Shown here one piece after another: positions 1 through 11,900 of a DNA stretch of 64,000 nt. Where the stretch lies: positions 1,240,001 to 1,304,000 of the forward strand of contig NZ_FOIZ01000001.1 of the NCBI RefSeq assembly GCF_900109295.1, given 5' to 3'. Position numbers and translations under genes: made by a program. The notes below the pieces were generated by a model. The model was not told where the DNA came from. It saw only the letters and a program-made list of their open reading frames with translations, and ran no database searches. Source of the stretch: Cognatiyoonia koreensis (lineage in GTDB: Bacteria; Pseudomonadota; Alphaproteobacteria; Rhodobacterales; Rhodobacteraceae). The stretch's first letter is position 1. Each line of letters opens with the position of its first letter.

Positions 1-980
1 AACGTCCGCTTCTTGACGCGGCCCAGATTGACGCCAACATCGCAGGGATCAAAAAGGTCTTTGCGTCCTACCTGACCTATGGCGATGGCGCGACAGATGC
101 GACGATGGTCAACAACGCGGAATGGCTCGACGGGCTCAACTACCTCGACTTTCTGCGCGATATCGGGCGGCATTTTTCGATCAACCGGATGTTGTCGTTC
201 GAAAGCGTGAAGTCGCGACTGGATCGCGAGCAATCGCTGTCGTTTCTTGAATTCAACTACATGATTCTCCAGGCCTATGACTTTCTCGAGTTAAATCGGC
301 GATATGGCTGCCTGTTGCAGATGGGGGGAACGGACCAGTGGGGCAATATTGTCAACGGTATCGATCTGACCCGCCGCGTGCTGGATCAGGAAATCTACGG
401 GCTGACTTCGCCGCTTTTGACCACGTCAGATGGCAAGAAGATGGGCAAGTCACAATCAGGTGCCGTCTGGCTGAATGCGGACATGTGCAGCGCGTATGAA
501 TTCTGGCAATTCTGGCGTAACACAACCGACGCCGATACCGGCCGGTTCCTCAAGCTCTACACCGAGCTGCCGGTTGAAGAATGCGATCGTCTTGGCGCGC
601 TGGAGGGGTCTGAAATCAACGAAGCGAAGATCATTTTGGCAAATGAAGTCACAGGGTTGCTGCACGGAGTTGAAGCGGCGAAAGCGGCGGAGACCACGGC
701 CCGCGAGGTTTTCGAGAAAGGTGGCATAGGTGACGACTTGCCAACTTTGAGCCTTTCGCCAGCCGACCTTGGTGATGGCATGTCTATCGTGCAATTGATC
801 GTTAAATCCGGCCTTGCCAACAGTGGCAAGGAAGCCAAGCGTCTGATTGCGGAAAACGGTGCCAAGCTGAATGACGAGGCGCTTTCTGACGCAGGTATGA
901 TGGTCGATGCCGCAATGCTGGCAGAGCCGATCAAGCTGAGTGCGGGCAAGAAACGACATGCATTGGTGCGCCTGGATTAA
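1..980 (+). CDS. tyrS: Tyrosyl-tRNA synthetase, 5' truncated by window
   Basis: Class I aminoacyl-tRNA synthetase that charges tRNA-Tyr in the cytosol. The frame is open from base 3, so the N-terminus with the HIGH-type motif lies outside the window. Visible are the TyrS segment [12 protein letters not shown] (tyrosine/AMP pocket), the KMSKS-type loop as KKMGKS, and a C-terminal S4-like RNA-binding domain with the typical [13 protein letters not shown] stretch. The Met at 105 is internal, not the start. About 326 codons are present of the usual 415-425. Family assignment is firm. Confidence 0.97.
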   Translation, partial: RPLLDAAQIDANIAGIKKVFASYLTYGDGATDATMVNNAEWLDGLNYLDFLRDIGRHFSINRMLSFESVKSRLDREQSLSFLEFNYMILQAYDFLELNRRYGCLLQMGGTDQWGNIVNGIDLTRRVLDQEIYGLTSPLLTTSDGKKMGKSQSGAVWLNADMCSAYEFWQFWRNTTDADTGRFLKLYTELPVEECDRLGALEGSEINEAKIILANEVTGLLHGVEAAKAAETTAREVFEKGGIGDDLPTLSLSPADLGDGMSIVQLIVKSGLANSGKEAKRLIAENGAKLNDEALSDAGMMVDAAMLAEPIKLSAGKKRHALVRLD

Positions 981-1028
981 GCCGACTTATTAACCTTGAA
1001 TTAGCAAGCCGGCAAATAGCCTGCCATC

Positions 1029-1892
1029 ATGCTAATGCGTCCTTCCGTAATTTGCGATAATCGCGCTGTACCCTTGTGGCAATCACATGTTTTTGCGACT
1101 GCCCTGCGCCACCTAGGAACGGACGCTGCGGTTGAGCCAATGGGCGCAGCAGGAGAGGTGTTGATCATCAGGCGCAAATTTGGTCCGTTCGGCCCTTTCG
1201 GTTTTGCGTCACGCGGGCCTGTCTGGGCGAGTGACAGCACCGAAAAAGAACGGATCGCCGCTTTGCGTGATATCCGACTGCACATCATGAATGCACAGAA
1301 CACCGGTCGGCAGGTGTTGCGAAGCGCTGGATTCCGTCAAATGATGGCATCTGCCGAGATTGCAATTCTAGGAACTCATGGTGATCTTGACGAGCAACTG
1401 GCGCAATGTAGCGGCAAATGGCGTAACGCATATCGCAAGGGCGTCCGTAGCGATATGGACATCACGCATCGGCGTTTCTCGCCAGACAAGGATTGTTGGG
1501 TCTTTGCTGTGGATCGCGCAGCACAAAAGCAAAAGGGTTACCGCGCCTTGCCGCCAGATCTGGTTCACGCGATTGCGCAGGTTGACCCTCAGAATGTCAC
1601 CATCAGCTTGGCAAAACAGCGTGGGACGCCGATCGCTGCAATGATGTTTCTGCGGCACGGTAGTGCTGCGACCTACCATGTCGGCTGGACGTCAGACACC
1701 GGCCGCAAGGCGAATGCGCATCACGTCATGCTGATGCAGGCGGCAAAACGGTTTGCAAGGCTCGGCGTCTCGCAGATTGAACTGGGCCAGATCGATCGGC
1801 AACGTCTTCCAGGTCTTGCCCGCTTCAAACTTGGGGCCGGTGCGCAGATCACAATGACAGACGGCACGTGGATCAAGATCCCGTTCCTTTGA
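1029..1892 (+). CDS. FemAB/GNAT-like N-acyltransferase (BioF2-type domain)
   Basis: A 287-residue soluble protein. The C-terminal half shows the Acetyltransf_6-type layout: a catalytic-core strand near ISLAKQRGTPIAAMMFL, then AATYHVGWTSDTGRKANAHHVMLMQAAKRFARLGV, written here as overlapping short pieces AATYHVGWTS and ANAHHVMLMQAAKRF. This resembles FemAB-like peptidyl transferases. Substrate cannot be read from sequence. A second Met two codons downstream could be the start. It stands alone between tyrS and the PhzF-like gene, with 48 and 87 bp gaps, so no operon partner hints at function. Confidence 0.72.
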   Translation: MLMRPSVICDNRAVPLWQSHVFATALRHLGTDAAVEPMGAAGEVLIIRRKFGPFGPFGFASRGPVWASDSTEKERIAALRDIRLHIMNAQNTGRQVLRSAGFRQMMASAEIAILGTHGDLDEQLAQCSGKWRNAYRKGVRSDMDITHRRFSPDKDCWVFAVDRAAQKQKGYRALPPDLVHAIAQVDPQNVTISLAKQRGTPIAAMMFLRHGSAATYHVGWTSDTGRKANAHHVMLMQAAKRFARLGVSQIELGQIDRQRLPGLARFKLGAGAQITMTDGTWIKIPFL

Positions 1893-1979
1893 TGTCGGAA
1901 TTTCGCTCTGACCACTCGTCATTTGCTGTGCCATCGTGCAAGGTCATGGCAGAACCAATAACAGTGTGAACACTTCGCC

Positions 1980-2828
1980 ATGACTGCCTTTGTCGTTTAC
2001 GACGTCTTTACTGACCGCCCGTTTGGCGGCAACCAGCTTGCCGTGTTTCCTGATGCATCCGGCCTGCCCGATGACAAGTTGCAGGCCATAGCCGCCGAAT
2101 TCAATTTTTCCGAAACGACATTTGTCTATCCACCGGAACAGCCGGAGCACACGGCACGCGTGAGGATCTTCACGCCAACAAGTGAGCTACAGTTCGCCGG
2201 ACACCCGACCATCGGAACGGCCCAAGCCCTTCTTGACCTTGGCCATCAAGGGGACATGATCCTTGAATTGGGTGTCGGCCCGATCCCTTGCACGAGCGCA
2301 GACGGGATGATCACTTTCACGACCTCAGCCCCGCTTCAGCGCCTTAGCGAGCCCCATTCAGACCTGATCGCGGCCTGTCTTGGACTTGAGGGTGATCACA
2401 TCACGTTTGCCACCCATCCGCCCATCGAAGCCAGCTTAGGAACGCCGTTTACCCTAGTAGAGGTTTCCGACCTCGCGGCCCTGTCCGCATGCACACCGGA
2501 CGTCGGGGCAATGCGCCAGGCAGTTGCCCAAAATGCGACCACGAATAGCTGTGCAGTGCTGGCCTATGTCCGCAATGGGTCCCACATCGACGCACGGATG
2601 TTCGCGCCCCTGAGCAATATCCCCGAGGATCCGGCCACGGGGTCGGCTGCTGCTACATTAGCTGCGCTTTTGCACGAAACATTGGGTGCGGATCAGGATC
2701 TGACGATTACACAAGGTGTCGATATGGGACGCCCGTCGCGCATCCTTGCACGTACGTTCGGGAATCCGGTGCAAGTTGAGATCAGCGGTCAGGCTGTGCT
2801 GACGATGAAGGGTTCTTTCCTTGCCTGA
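1980..2828 (+). CDS. PhzF family isomerase/epimerase
   Basis: A 282-residue PhzF-fold protein. Family hallmarks are the N-terminal VYDVFTDRPFGGNQLAVF, NFSETTF with the conserved catalytic Glu, LQFAGHPTIGTA, and the C-terminal PEDPATGSAAA phosphate-binding-like loop. PhzF relatives perform isomerisation of phenazine precursors, but most bacterial members have unknown substrates, so only the fold and likely acid/base isomerase chemistry are inferred. Its stop overlaps the next gene's TTG start by 8 bp, suggesting co-translation with the ion transporter, though a functional link is not obvious. Confidence 0.88.
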   Translation: MTAFVVYDVFTDRPFGGNQLAVFPDASGLPDDKLQAIAAEFNFSETTFVYPPEQPEHTARVRIFTPTSELQFAGHPTIGTAQALLDLGHQGDMILELGVGPIPCTSADGMITFTTSAPLQRLSEPHSDLIAACLGLEGDHITFATHPPIEASLGTPFTLVEVSDLAALSACTPDVGAMRQAVAQNATTNSCAVLAYVRNGSHIDARMFAPLSNIPEDPATGSAAATLAALLHETLGADQDLTITQGVDMGRPSRILARTFGNPVQVEISGQAVLTMKGSFLA

Positions 2829-3786
2829 CACCGACCCGACCCCGCTTTGCGCCTTTGATGTTTTCGCCGACGGAACGGCCCGCAAAGCGCCGGACGTGCA
2901 CACAAAACCTGCCGCCAGAGCGGCCTATCGCTGGCTGCATTTTGATCTGGCCTCGAGCCATCTGGACCACTGGGCCGAGGCCAATCTACCAATTGCTGCA
3001 ACACGCACATTGCTGGCGCAGAAGACGCGCCCCCGCGTGGCCTGTCACGATGATGGGTTGCTTGTGACACTGCGCGGCATCAATCTGAACGCCGGCGACG
3101 AGCCTGCTGATATGGTATCGCTGCGGATCTGGATGACGGCTGATCTGATCCTGACGGTACGCCGCCAACGAAATTTTCTGATGGATGATGTGCAGCGTCA
3201 GATCGACGAAAACGATGCCCCCCCGTCCAGCACGCGGATGCTGGCGCGCGTGATCGAATTGAACCTGTCACGTGTCGAAGATGCCGCGTTCGAATTAGAA
3301 GACGTCGCCGACAAAATGGAGGAAGGCGTCTATGATCGCGGGAAGGATGCTGTGTCCGATCTCGCGCCCTTGCGCCGGTCCGTGATTAAGCTGCGCCGTC
3401 ATCTGGGCCCCTTGAGGGATGCACTGGACGGTCTGACGGCAGTCCAATCACCATTGCTGCCGCCACTCATGACATTGCGATTTCGTGATAGTGCCAGCCG
3501 CGCCGCACGGGCAGTTGATGAATTGACGGAAGTCCGGGACCGGCTGAACGCCCTGTCCGACCACCTCGACATGGTTCAGACGGTGCGGTTGGGCCGCAAC
3601 GGTTATCTGCTATCCGTTGCCGCAACGATATTTTTACCGCTTGGTTTTCTGACCGGTCTGTTCGGTGTCAACCTCGGCGGTATGCCGGGGCAAACGTGGG
3701 AATGGGGGTTTTATGCGCTTTGCGCCGGAATGGTTGCCTTGGGCGTGATCCTCATGTTGATCTTGCGGTGGATCCGCTGGTTCTAG
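2821..3786 (+). CDS. zntB: CorA/ZntB-family metal ion transporter
   Basis: A 321-residue inner-membrane protein with a long cytoplasmic N-terminal domain, rich in helical segments around residues 100-250, and two C-terminal membrane helices. The loop between the helices carries GVN (in FGVNLGGMPG) where CorA has GMN. That is characteristic of the ZntB branch, usually linked to zinc transport. I take the TTG start because it gives the PDTDPTPLCAFDVF N-terminus normal for this family and no suitable ATG lies in frame nearby. It ends convergent with, and abutting, a tiny minus-strand gene. Confidence 0.85.
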   Translation: MPDTDPTPLCAFDVFADGTARKAPDVHTKPAARAAYRWLHFDLASSHLDHWAEANLPIAATRTLLAQKTRPRVACHDDGLLVTLRGINLNAGDEPADMVSLRIWMTADLILTVRRQRNFLMDDVQRQIDENDAPPSSTRMLARVIELNLSRVEDAAFELEDVADKMEEGVYDRGKDAVSDLAPLRRSVIKLRRHLGPLRDALDGLTAVQSPLLPPLMTLRFRDSASRAARAVDELTEVRDRLNALSDHLDMVQTVRLGRNGYLLSVAATIFLPLGFLTGLFGVNLGGMPGQTWEWGFYALCAGMVALGVILMLILRWIRWF

Positions 3787-3896
3787 TCCAGCGTCACGAT
3801 CAAATCTGCCACCAATGGCGCAGCAGAATCCGCAGCAACCATTCCCGCAAGCATTGTGGCTACACACCAGCCAACACCCAGTATCACAAATCTCAT
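3783..3896 (-). CDS. Small hydrophobic peptide, 37 residues, unknown
   Basis: A short reading frame missed by length cut-offs. It encodes a 37-residue peptide starting MRFVILGVGWCVATMLAGMV, i.e. a single hydrophobic segment (residues 3-22), then a short acidic-ended tail (ADLIVTLD). A good Shine-Dalgarno AAAGGGGA lies 6-8 bases before the ATG. It converges on zntB: the two stop codons share bases. It could be a small membrane protein or a signal-peptide-like leader. No function is recognised. Only homologue conservation would prove it is translated. Confidence 0.45.
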   Translation of the reverse strand: MRFVILGVGWCVATMLAGMVAADSAAPLVADLIVTLD

Positions 3897-4027
3897 CTGA
3901 CAAATCCCCTTTGATAATACACAAACATTCGCGCAATCAGATCGCTGCGCATAGTCAGGGATTCATGACCTGTTTTCATCACGAGCCAAGCGCGCTATGC
4001 GCGAAGCAGGCAGATTAGGCGAACCCA

Positions 4028-4918
4028 ATGGACAACACACGTGGCAGCATCCTGATGGTCATTGCCATGCTCGGTTTCGCAATCGAGGACATGTTCATCA
4101 AACAGATGTCCGGTGCCCTGCCCATCGGGCAGATTCTCTGGGTGCTTGGGCTTGGTGGCGGCCTTTTGTTCGGTTTCGCTGGCATCGTGCGTGGCCACGC
4201 AATGTGGTCGCGGGACCTGCTGGATGGGGCCGTGCTGGGGCGCACCGCTTGCGAGATTTTCGGCACGGTCGGTTTTGTTACGGCCTTGTCATTGATCGAT
4301 ATTTCGGTTGCGTCTGCGATCTTGCAAGCGACACCGCTTGTCGTAACCGCAGGTGCCGCGCTTTTCCTCGGAGAGGCGGTCGGATGGAAGCGCTGGCTTG
4401 CGATTGTAATTGGCTTTGGCGGCGTGCTTCTGGTTTTGCGGCCGGGGTTGGATGGTTTCGATGCGAACGCCCTTTTCGCAGTTATGGGGGTGATTGGCCT
4501 TGGTGCCCGCGACGTGCTGACCCGCCGAATTCCACCGCGTGTGACATCTGTGCAAATATCGACCTATGCATTTCTTGCGCTTGTGCCGACCGGTTTTCTG
4601 CTATTGGCCATCACTGGCGAAACGAACGTGCGTCCTGATAGTGCCAATGGATTGCGCCTGCTTGCAGCAGTATTCATCGGGATCGCCGCCTACTACGCCA
4701 TTGTTGCTGCCACACGGATCGGCGATGTCGCAATCGTTTCCCCCTTTCGCTACGCGCGGCTTGTCTTTGCGCTGATCGTCGGCATCATCGCCTTTGGCGA
4801 ACGCCCTGATGCATTAATGCTGCTTGGTGCAGCTATCATCGTTGGATCTGGCTTGTTCTCTCTCTGGCGCGAGGCACGTGTGCGCCGCGCTTCACACCGC
4901 CGCAAAGCCACGCTATAG
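4028..4918 (+). CDS. DMT superfamily transporter, EamA/RhaT type
   Basis: A 296-residue integral membrane protein with about ten hydrophobic segments arranged as two EamA repeats: residues about 5-140, starting GSILMVIAMLGFAIEDMFIK, and about 150-285. Conserved EamA features include the late SPFRYARLVFALIVG segment and GERPDALMLLGAAIIVGSG in repeat two. Such proteins export metabolites or drugs, and the substrate is not predictable. It is a monocistronic-looking gene upstream of enolase with a 42-bp gap. The last residues are basic, as is usual for the cytoplasmic tail. Confidence 0.88.
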   Translation: MDNTRGSILMVIAMLGFAIEDMFIKQMSGALPIGQILWVLGLGGGLLFGFAGIVRGHAMWSRDLLDGAVLGRTACEIFGTVGFVTALSLIDISVASAILQATPLVVTAGAALFLGEAVGWKRWLAIVIGFGGVLLVLRPGLDGFDANALFAVMGVIGLGARDVLTRRIPPRVTSVQISTYAFLALVPTGFLLLAITGETNVRPDSANGLRLLAAVFIGIAAYYAIVAATRIGDVAIVSPFRYARLVFALIVGIIAFGERPDALMLLGAAIIVGSGLFSLWREARVRRASHRRKATL

Positions 4919-7022
<2,104 letters not shown>

Positions 7023-7026
<4 letters not shown>

Positions 7027-7445
7027 CAGCTGACGAGATCATAGCACACCTCAAGTTGGCCCCGCATCCAGAAGGTGGATATTACCGCCAGACTTGGGCT
7101 GCTGACAACGAAGGTCGGCCAACGGGCACGTGCATCTATTTTTTACTGAAGGCCGGTGAAAGCAGCCAGTGGCATCGCGTCGACGCCACAGAAATCTGGC
7201 TTTACCATAGTGGAGCACCGCTGGTTCTCTCGATTTCCGAAGCTGATTGCGGACCTGCGCATGACCACGTCCTTGGTGCCGATCTGGACGCGGGAGAGGA
7301 ACCGCAAATCATCGTACCAGCACAGTGCTGGCAGGCGGCACGAACAACTGGTGACTGGACGCTCGTTTCATGCGCGGTATCGCCCGGATTTCAATTCGAC
7401 GGCTTTACGCTTGCACCGGCAGGCTTCGATATTCCCCGCATCTAG
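7023..7445 (+). CDS. Cupin_5 (DUF985) family protein
   Basis: A 140-residue single-domain protein. The N-terminus LKLAPHPEGGYYRQTW and the sequence SSQWHRVDATEIWLYHSGAPL, followed by VPAQCWQAA and SCAVSPGFQFDGFTLA, are the DUF985/Cupin_5 signature. These are small beta-barrels with a possible metal/ligand pocket and no settled reaction. It starts inside the stop of the secreted-protein gene (ATGA overlap) and ends the eno transcript. It converges on the minus-strand AIM24 gene, with 65 bp between them and no obvious strong terminator. Confidence 0.87.
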
Positions 7446-7510
7446 TATCATCTTGCCCAAAATACTCCCGCCGGAGGCGTCCTAAGGTCAAAGGCCAGCG
7501 CAAGACGACC

Positions 7511-8290
7511 TCAGCGATCTCCGAACATATCACCCAGACCGCCCAGGACGGATCCCTCGCCCTTGCCGCCGCCGGCTGCCTGCAGCACCCTGTTCGCCAA
7601 CCGCGAAAACGGCAGCGATTGCAGATAGACTGTGCCGGGCCCGCGCAGCGTCGCTAGGAACAACCCCTCACCGCCAAACACCATGGATTTGAGATTTCCC
7701 GCACGTTCGATGTTGTAGTCGACGCCCGCCGTGAATGCGGCAAGACAACCCGTATCGACACGCAAGCCTTCACCAGCGCGCAATTCGCGACGGATGACGG
7801 TACCACCGATATGCACGAAGGCCATGCCATCACCACGAAGCCGTTGCAGAATGAAACCCTCGCCTCCAAAGAAACCGACGCCAAGCCGTTTCTGGAATGC
7901 GATGTCGGTTGTCGTACCAAAGGCCGCACATAGAAATGCATCTTTCTGGCAGATCAGTTCGCCGCCCATCTCTGCCATGTCGATCGGCAGGATCTTCCCT
8001 GGATAGGGTGCTGCGAAAGCGACCCTCCGTTTGCCTTGCCCGCGATTCTCGAAATGGGTCAAAAAGATCGATTCACCCGTCAGCACGCGTTTGCCAACGT
8101 TCATCATTGCCCCCATGAAACCGCTGGATGGCGTCGCACCATCACCCATCTTGGTTTCGAATTGGATTCCATCTTCCATGTAGTTCATCGCCCCCGCTTC
8201 GGCGATGACCTTTTCTGCCGGATCAAGCTCCACCTCGACGATCTGCATGTCATCTCCGAAAATCTCGTAATCAACTTCATGACAGCGCAT
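7511..8290 (-). CDS. TIGR00266/AIM24 family protein
   Basis: A 259-residue protein of the AIM24/TIGR00266 family. The sequence begins [17 protein letters not shown] and carries [25 protein letters not shown], the glycine-rich [15 protein letters not shown] and later [15 protein letters not shown] repeats of a beta-sandwich fold. It has a low-complexity C-terminus ([18 protein letters not shown]). The biochemical function is unknown; eukaryotic AIM24 is a mitochondrial inner-membrane organisation protein. It is monocistronic by appearance, with an SD-like AAAGGAGCC 5-11 bp before the ATG. Confidence 0.9.
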   Translation of the reverse strand: MRCHEVDYEIFGDDMQIVEVELDPAEKVIAEAGAMNYMEDGIQFETKMGDGATPSSGFMGAMMNVGKRVLTGESIFLTHFENRGQGKRRVAFAAPYPGKILPIDMAEMGGELICQKDAFLCAAFGTTTDIAFQKRLGVGFFGGEGFILQRLRGDGMAFVHIGGTVIRRELRAGEGLRVDTGCLAAFTAGVDYNIERAGNLKSMVFGGEGLFLATLRGPGTVYLQSLPFSRLANRVLQAAGGGKGEGSVLGGLGDMFGDR

Positions 8291-8467
8291 TAACCGGCTC
8301 CTTTAAAAATGCATTCGTACTTTGGCTTCTTGAAACCTATTCTCTGGCGATCCCCGCATCAAGGTGAGGGATTCCAGAGGTTTTTTTCTAAGCGCGTCCC
8401 GCGCAAAATCCGGGTCCTCTGGTTTTCCGCACAAATAGGCGGACTCAGGATCGGGGTATGAACGCGC
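8291..8467. other. Intergenic segment without recognisable gene
   Basis: Between the AIM24 gene start and the nrdJ-operon terminator. It should contain the minus-strand promoter of the AIM24 gene on its left side. A 66-codon minus frame crossing it has no SD and no domain, so I do not call it. No repeat, tRNA or strong hairpin is seen until the terminator at 8468-8493. Confidence 0.5.
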
Positions 8468-8493
8468 AAAAAAAAGGGCCCCATGAGGGGCCC
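8468..8493 (-). terminator. Intrinsic terminator of the nrdJ transcript
   Basis: On the minus strand a perfect 7-bp stem GGGCCCC/GGGGCCC with a 4-base loop (TCAT) is followed directly by eight T residues. It sits about 105 bp after the stop of the small gene following nrdJ, so it probably ends that transcript. Confidence 0.85.
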
Positions 8494-8560
8494 TTGAGGT
8501 TCGTTTATCGGGCTCGTGTTTATTACCGCTCGGTGTTTTTTGCCTGCGGCCCGATCCACG

Positions 8561-8585
8561 CCGGGGCGACCGTAGTCGCCGCCGG
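8561..8585 (-). other. Stable hairpin after the nrdJ-linked small gene
   Basis: On the minus strand GGCGAC-TACG-GTCGCC forms a six-pair stem capped by a C(UACG)G tetraloop, extended by GC pairs (CCGG/CCGG with one bulge). No T-run follows, so it is not itself a terminator. It lies just after the stop codon at 8599 and could protect the mRNA 3' end. Confidence 0.5.
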
Positions 8586-8598
8586 GAAACTTGTTTAG

Positions 8599-8958
8599 CT
8601 ACAGTCCAATTGCTGCCATGACGACTTGAACCAAGCCACCACCGGCTGCACCAGAGGCAACCCGCCCCAGGAAAGTATCTCGGAAGGCCTGCTCCTTATC
8701 ATTCGCACCGTCAGCTTTCGACCTTGCTTCATCAATATGGCTGACTGTTATTTCACTGAACGCTGGATTGAGAGTCCTAATGTATTCAAGTGCCTCTGTG
8801 GATGAAAAGATAACTGAATTGCCATCGATGATAGAGTCAACTTGATCTCGGATTTCAATGCCAGGTCCATGAGGGTTAATGACTTTATTGTCTGAAATTC
8901 TGTTCCTACCCCCGCCCTCTATAACGATTGATGCATATAACTCTTTTCTATCAACCAT
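8599..8958 (-). CDS. Unknown small protein, beta-helix-like N-terminus, coupled to nrdJ
   Basis: A 119-residue protein I do not recognise. Residues about 10-50 (SIVIEGGGRNRISDNKVI, then PGIEIRDQVDSIIDGNSVIF) have the short-strand N/D/G turn pattern of right-handed parallel beta-helix rungs. The middle is charged, and the C-terminus (RVASGAAGGGLVQVVMAAIGL) is glycine-rich and hydrophobic, possibly a membrane-inserting tail. It starts within the nrdJ stop (TGATG, one shared base), so it is translationally coupled to ribonucleotide reductase. Codon use looks more AT-rich than the neighbours. Function unknown, and acquisition by transfer is possible. Confidence 0.6.
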   Translation of the reverse strand: MVDRKELYASIVIEGGGRNRISDNKVINPHGPGIEIRDQVDSIIDGNSVIFSSTEALEYIRTLNPAFSEITVSHIDEARSKADGANDKEQAFRDTFLGRVASGAAGGGLVQVVMAAIGL

Positions 8959-11900
8959 CAGCTACACCCACTTGTCCCGCCGCAGGTGTTGCACTTCATG
9001 CAAGTGCCGTTGCGCACGAGCGTGTAGTTGCCGCATTCGCCGCAGGCTTCGCCTTCGTAGCCCTGCATTTTTGCCTTGTCGCGCGCTGTCAGAGATGTGG
9101 TCGTTGTCGCGGCGGCGACCGCAACTGTCGATGTTTCCGTGATATCGGGCACCATCGTCTGGAGGGCCACATCCGCATTGCCGGACAATGCAGTCGCGCC
9201 CATTCCGCCCTGCAACACCACCAAATCCTGCGGCATGCGCTTGCGCAGATATCCTGTCGAACTGATCTGCTTGAGGACTTCAAGCGACCGGGACGCCGCT
9301 GCTTCTGACGGTGCGGAGACGTTGGATACGCCTTCTTCTTCGCCGCGACCGATGTCATCAAAGGATGCGCCCTCTGGCTTGACGTGGGCCAGATCGGTGC
9401 GGTCCAGATACGATACAGCCAGTTCGCGGAAGATGTAGTCAAGGATCGACGTCGCGTTCTTGATGCTGTCGTTGCCCTGTACCATTCCCGCTGGTTCGAA
9501 TTTGGTGAACGTGAAGGCATCCACGAATTCTTCCAGCGGCACGCCGTACTGAAGCCCGACCGATACCGCGATGGCAAAGTTGTTCATCATCGCGCGGAAG
9601 CCCGCACCTTCCTTGTGCATATCGATGAAGATTTCACCGAGCTGGCCGTCCTCGTATTCGCCCGTACGCAGATAGACCTTGTGTCCGCCGACAACCGCTT
9701 TCTGGGTGTAGCCCTTACGGCGCTCCGGCATGCGTGTGCGCTGTTGTTCCTTGATGACCTCTTTGATGATCACTTTCTCGACAATCTTCTCGGCCAGGAC
9801 GGCTGCTTTTTCCTGCATGGAACCGCTTTCGAGCACTTCCAGCGCCTCGTCGTCGTCTTCCACCAGTGCTGCGGCAAGCGGCTGTGACAGCTTGGACCCA
9901 TCACGGTAGAGCGCATTTGCCTTCACCCCCAAGGACCATGACAGTTCATAGGCTTTCTGGCAGTCTTCGATCGTTGCATCGTTCGGCATGTTGATCGTCT
10001 TTGAGATCGCACCAGAAATGAACGACTGCGCTGCGGCCATCATCGTGATGTGGCTATCCACAGACAGATAGCGCGTTCCCTTCTTGCCGCAGGGGTTTGC
10101 ACAATCGAAGACGTTGTAATGTTCCTTCTTCAGGAACGGCGCGCCTTCGAGTGTCATCGTCCCGCAGACGTGGTCATTTGCAGCTTCGATTTCTTTCTTG
10201 GAGAAACCGAGATGCTTGAGCAGATCGAATGTAGGATCGTTCAGTTTGGCAGCTGGAATGCCAAGCGTCTTGGTGCAGAACTCTTCGCCCAGCGTCCACT
10301 GATTGAAGACAAAGCGGATGTCGAATGCGGACTTTAGCGCGCCTTCGACTTTGTCCAACTCGCGCTGCCCGAAACCATGCCCGATCAGGGACGTGTGGTT
10401 GATCGCCGGGGCCTGCCCCAGTGAACCATGACCGACCGCATAGGCGATGATTTCTTCGATTTGCGCGGACCCGTATCCCAGCTTTTCAAGCGCGGCGGGG
10501 ACGGACTGGTTGATGATCTTGAAGTACCCCCCACCAGCCAGCTTCTTGAACTTCACCAATGCGAAATCAGGCTCGATTCCGGTTGTGTCGCAATCCATCA
10601 CCAGACCGATGGTGCCGGTGGGCGCAATGACGGACACCTGTGCGTTGCGATATCCGTGCTTTTTTCCAAGCCGGAGTGCTTCATCCCAGCTTTCCGTCGC
10701 AATGGCGATCAGACGCTGGTCAGGGCAGTTGGCCTGGTCCAGCGGCACTGGCTTGACCTCAAGATTGTCATAGCCGTCCGCATTTCCATGCGCCGCGTTG
10801 CGGTGGTTGGAAATGACGCGCAGCATATGCTTCTTGTTTTTCTTGTAGCCGGGGAACGCACCCAGTTCAGATGCGATTTCGGCGGACGTTGCATAGGACA
10901 CACCGGTCATGATCGCTGTCAGCGCAGCACCCATGGCGCGGCCCTCATCACTGTCATAGCCGAACCCCATGTTCATCAGCAGACCGCCGATGTTGGCATA
11001 TCCCAGGCCCAACGTGCGGAAGTCATATGACCGCTGCGCGATTTCCTTAGACGGAAACTGCGCCATCATCACCGAGATTTCGAGTGTGACAGTCCACAGG
11101 CGTGTGGCGTGCATGTAGTCTTCGACCTGGAATTCACCGTCCTTGTAGAAGGTCAGCAGGTTCATCGACGCAAGGTTACAGGCTGTGTCGTCGAGGAACA
11201 TATACTCGGAACACGGGTTGGAACCGCGGATTTCGCCATCTTCTGGGCATGTGTGCCAAGCGTTGACAGTGTCGTGGTACTGGATGCCCGGATCGGCGCA
11301 GGCCCATGCGGCGTGACCGACCTGTTCCCACAAATCACGCGCTTTGACGATTTTTGCGACTTCGCCGTTCTTGCGATTGATCAGCTTCCAGTCACCGTCA
11401 TTCTCGACTGCTTTCAGGAAAGCGTCCGTTACGCGGATAGAGTTGTTGGAGTTCTGTCCTGAAACGGAACTATACGCTTCGGAGTCCCAGTCCGTGTCGT
11501 ACGTCGGGAATTCGATAGATGTGTGACCCTGCTTTGCATAATCAAGCACGCGCTTGATATACGTTTCAGGGATCATAACCTTTTTTGCATCCTTAATAAC
11601 GGCTTGCAGGTTGCTGTTCACCTTTGGATCATAGGCATCGGCCTCGGCCCCGTCCCATGATTTGATCGCTGCAAAGATCGCATTCAGCTTCTGTTCGTGC
11701 ATCTTGGAACCAGCGACGATGGACGCCACTTTCTGTTCTTCCAGCACCTTCCAGTTGATGAATTCTTCGATATCGGGGTGATCGGCGTCGACGATCACCA
11801 TCTTGGCTGCTCGACGGGTTGTCCCGCCTGATTTGATTGCGCCCGCTGCACGGTCGCCAATTTTCAGGAAACCCATGAGGCCGGATGATTTGCCACCACC

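Noticed and set aside
8359..8559. 66-codon minus frame downstream of the nrdJ-linked gene
   Set aside because: It crosses the transcript terminator at 8468-8493 and has no SD or recognisable sequence.
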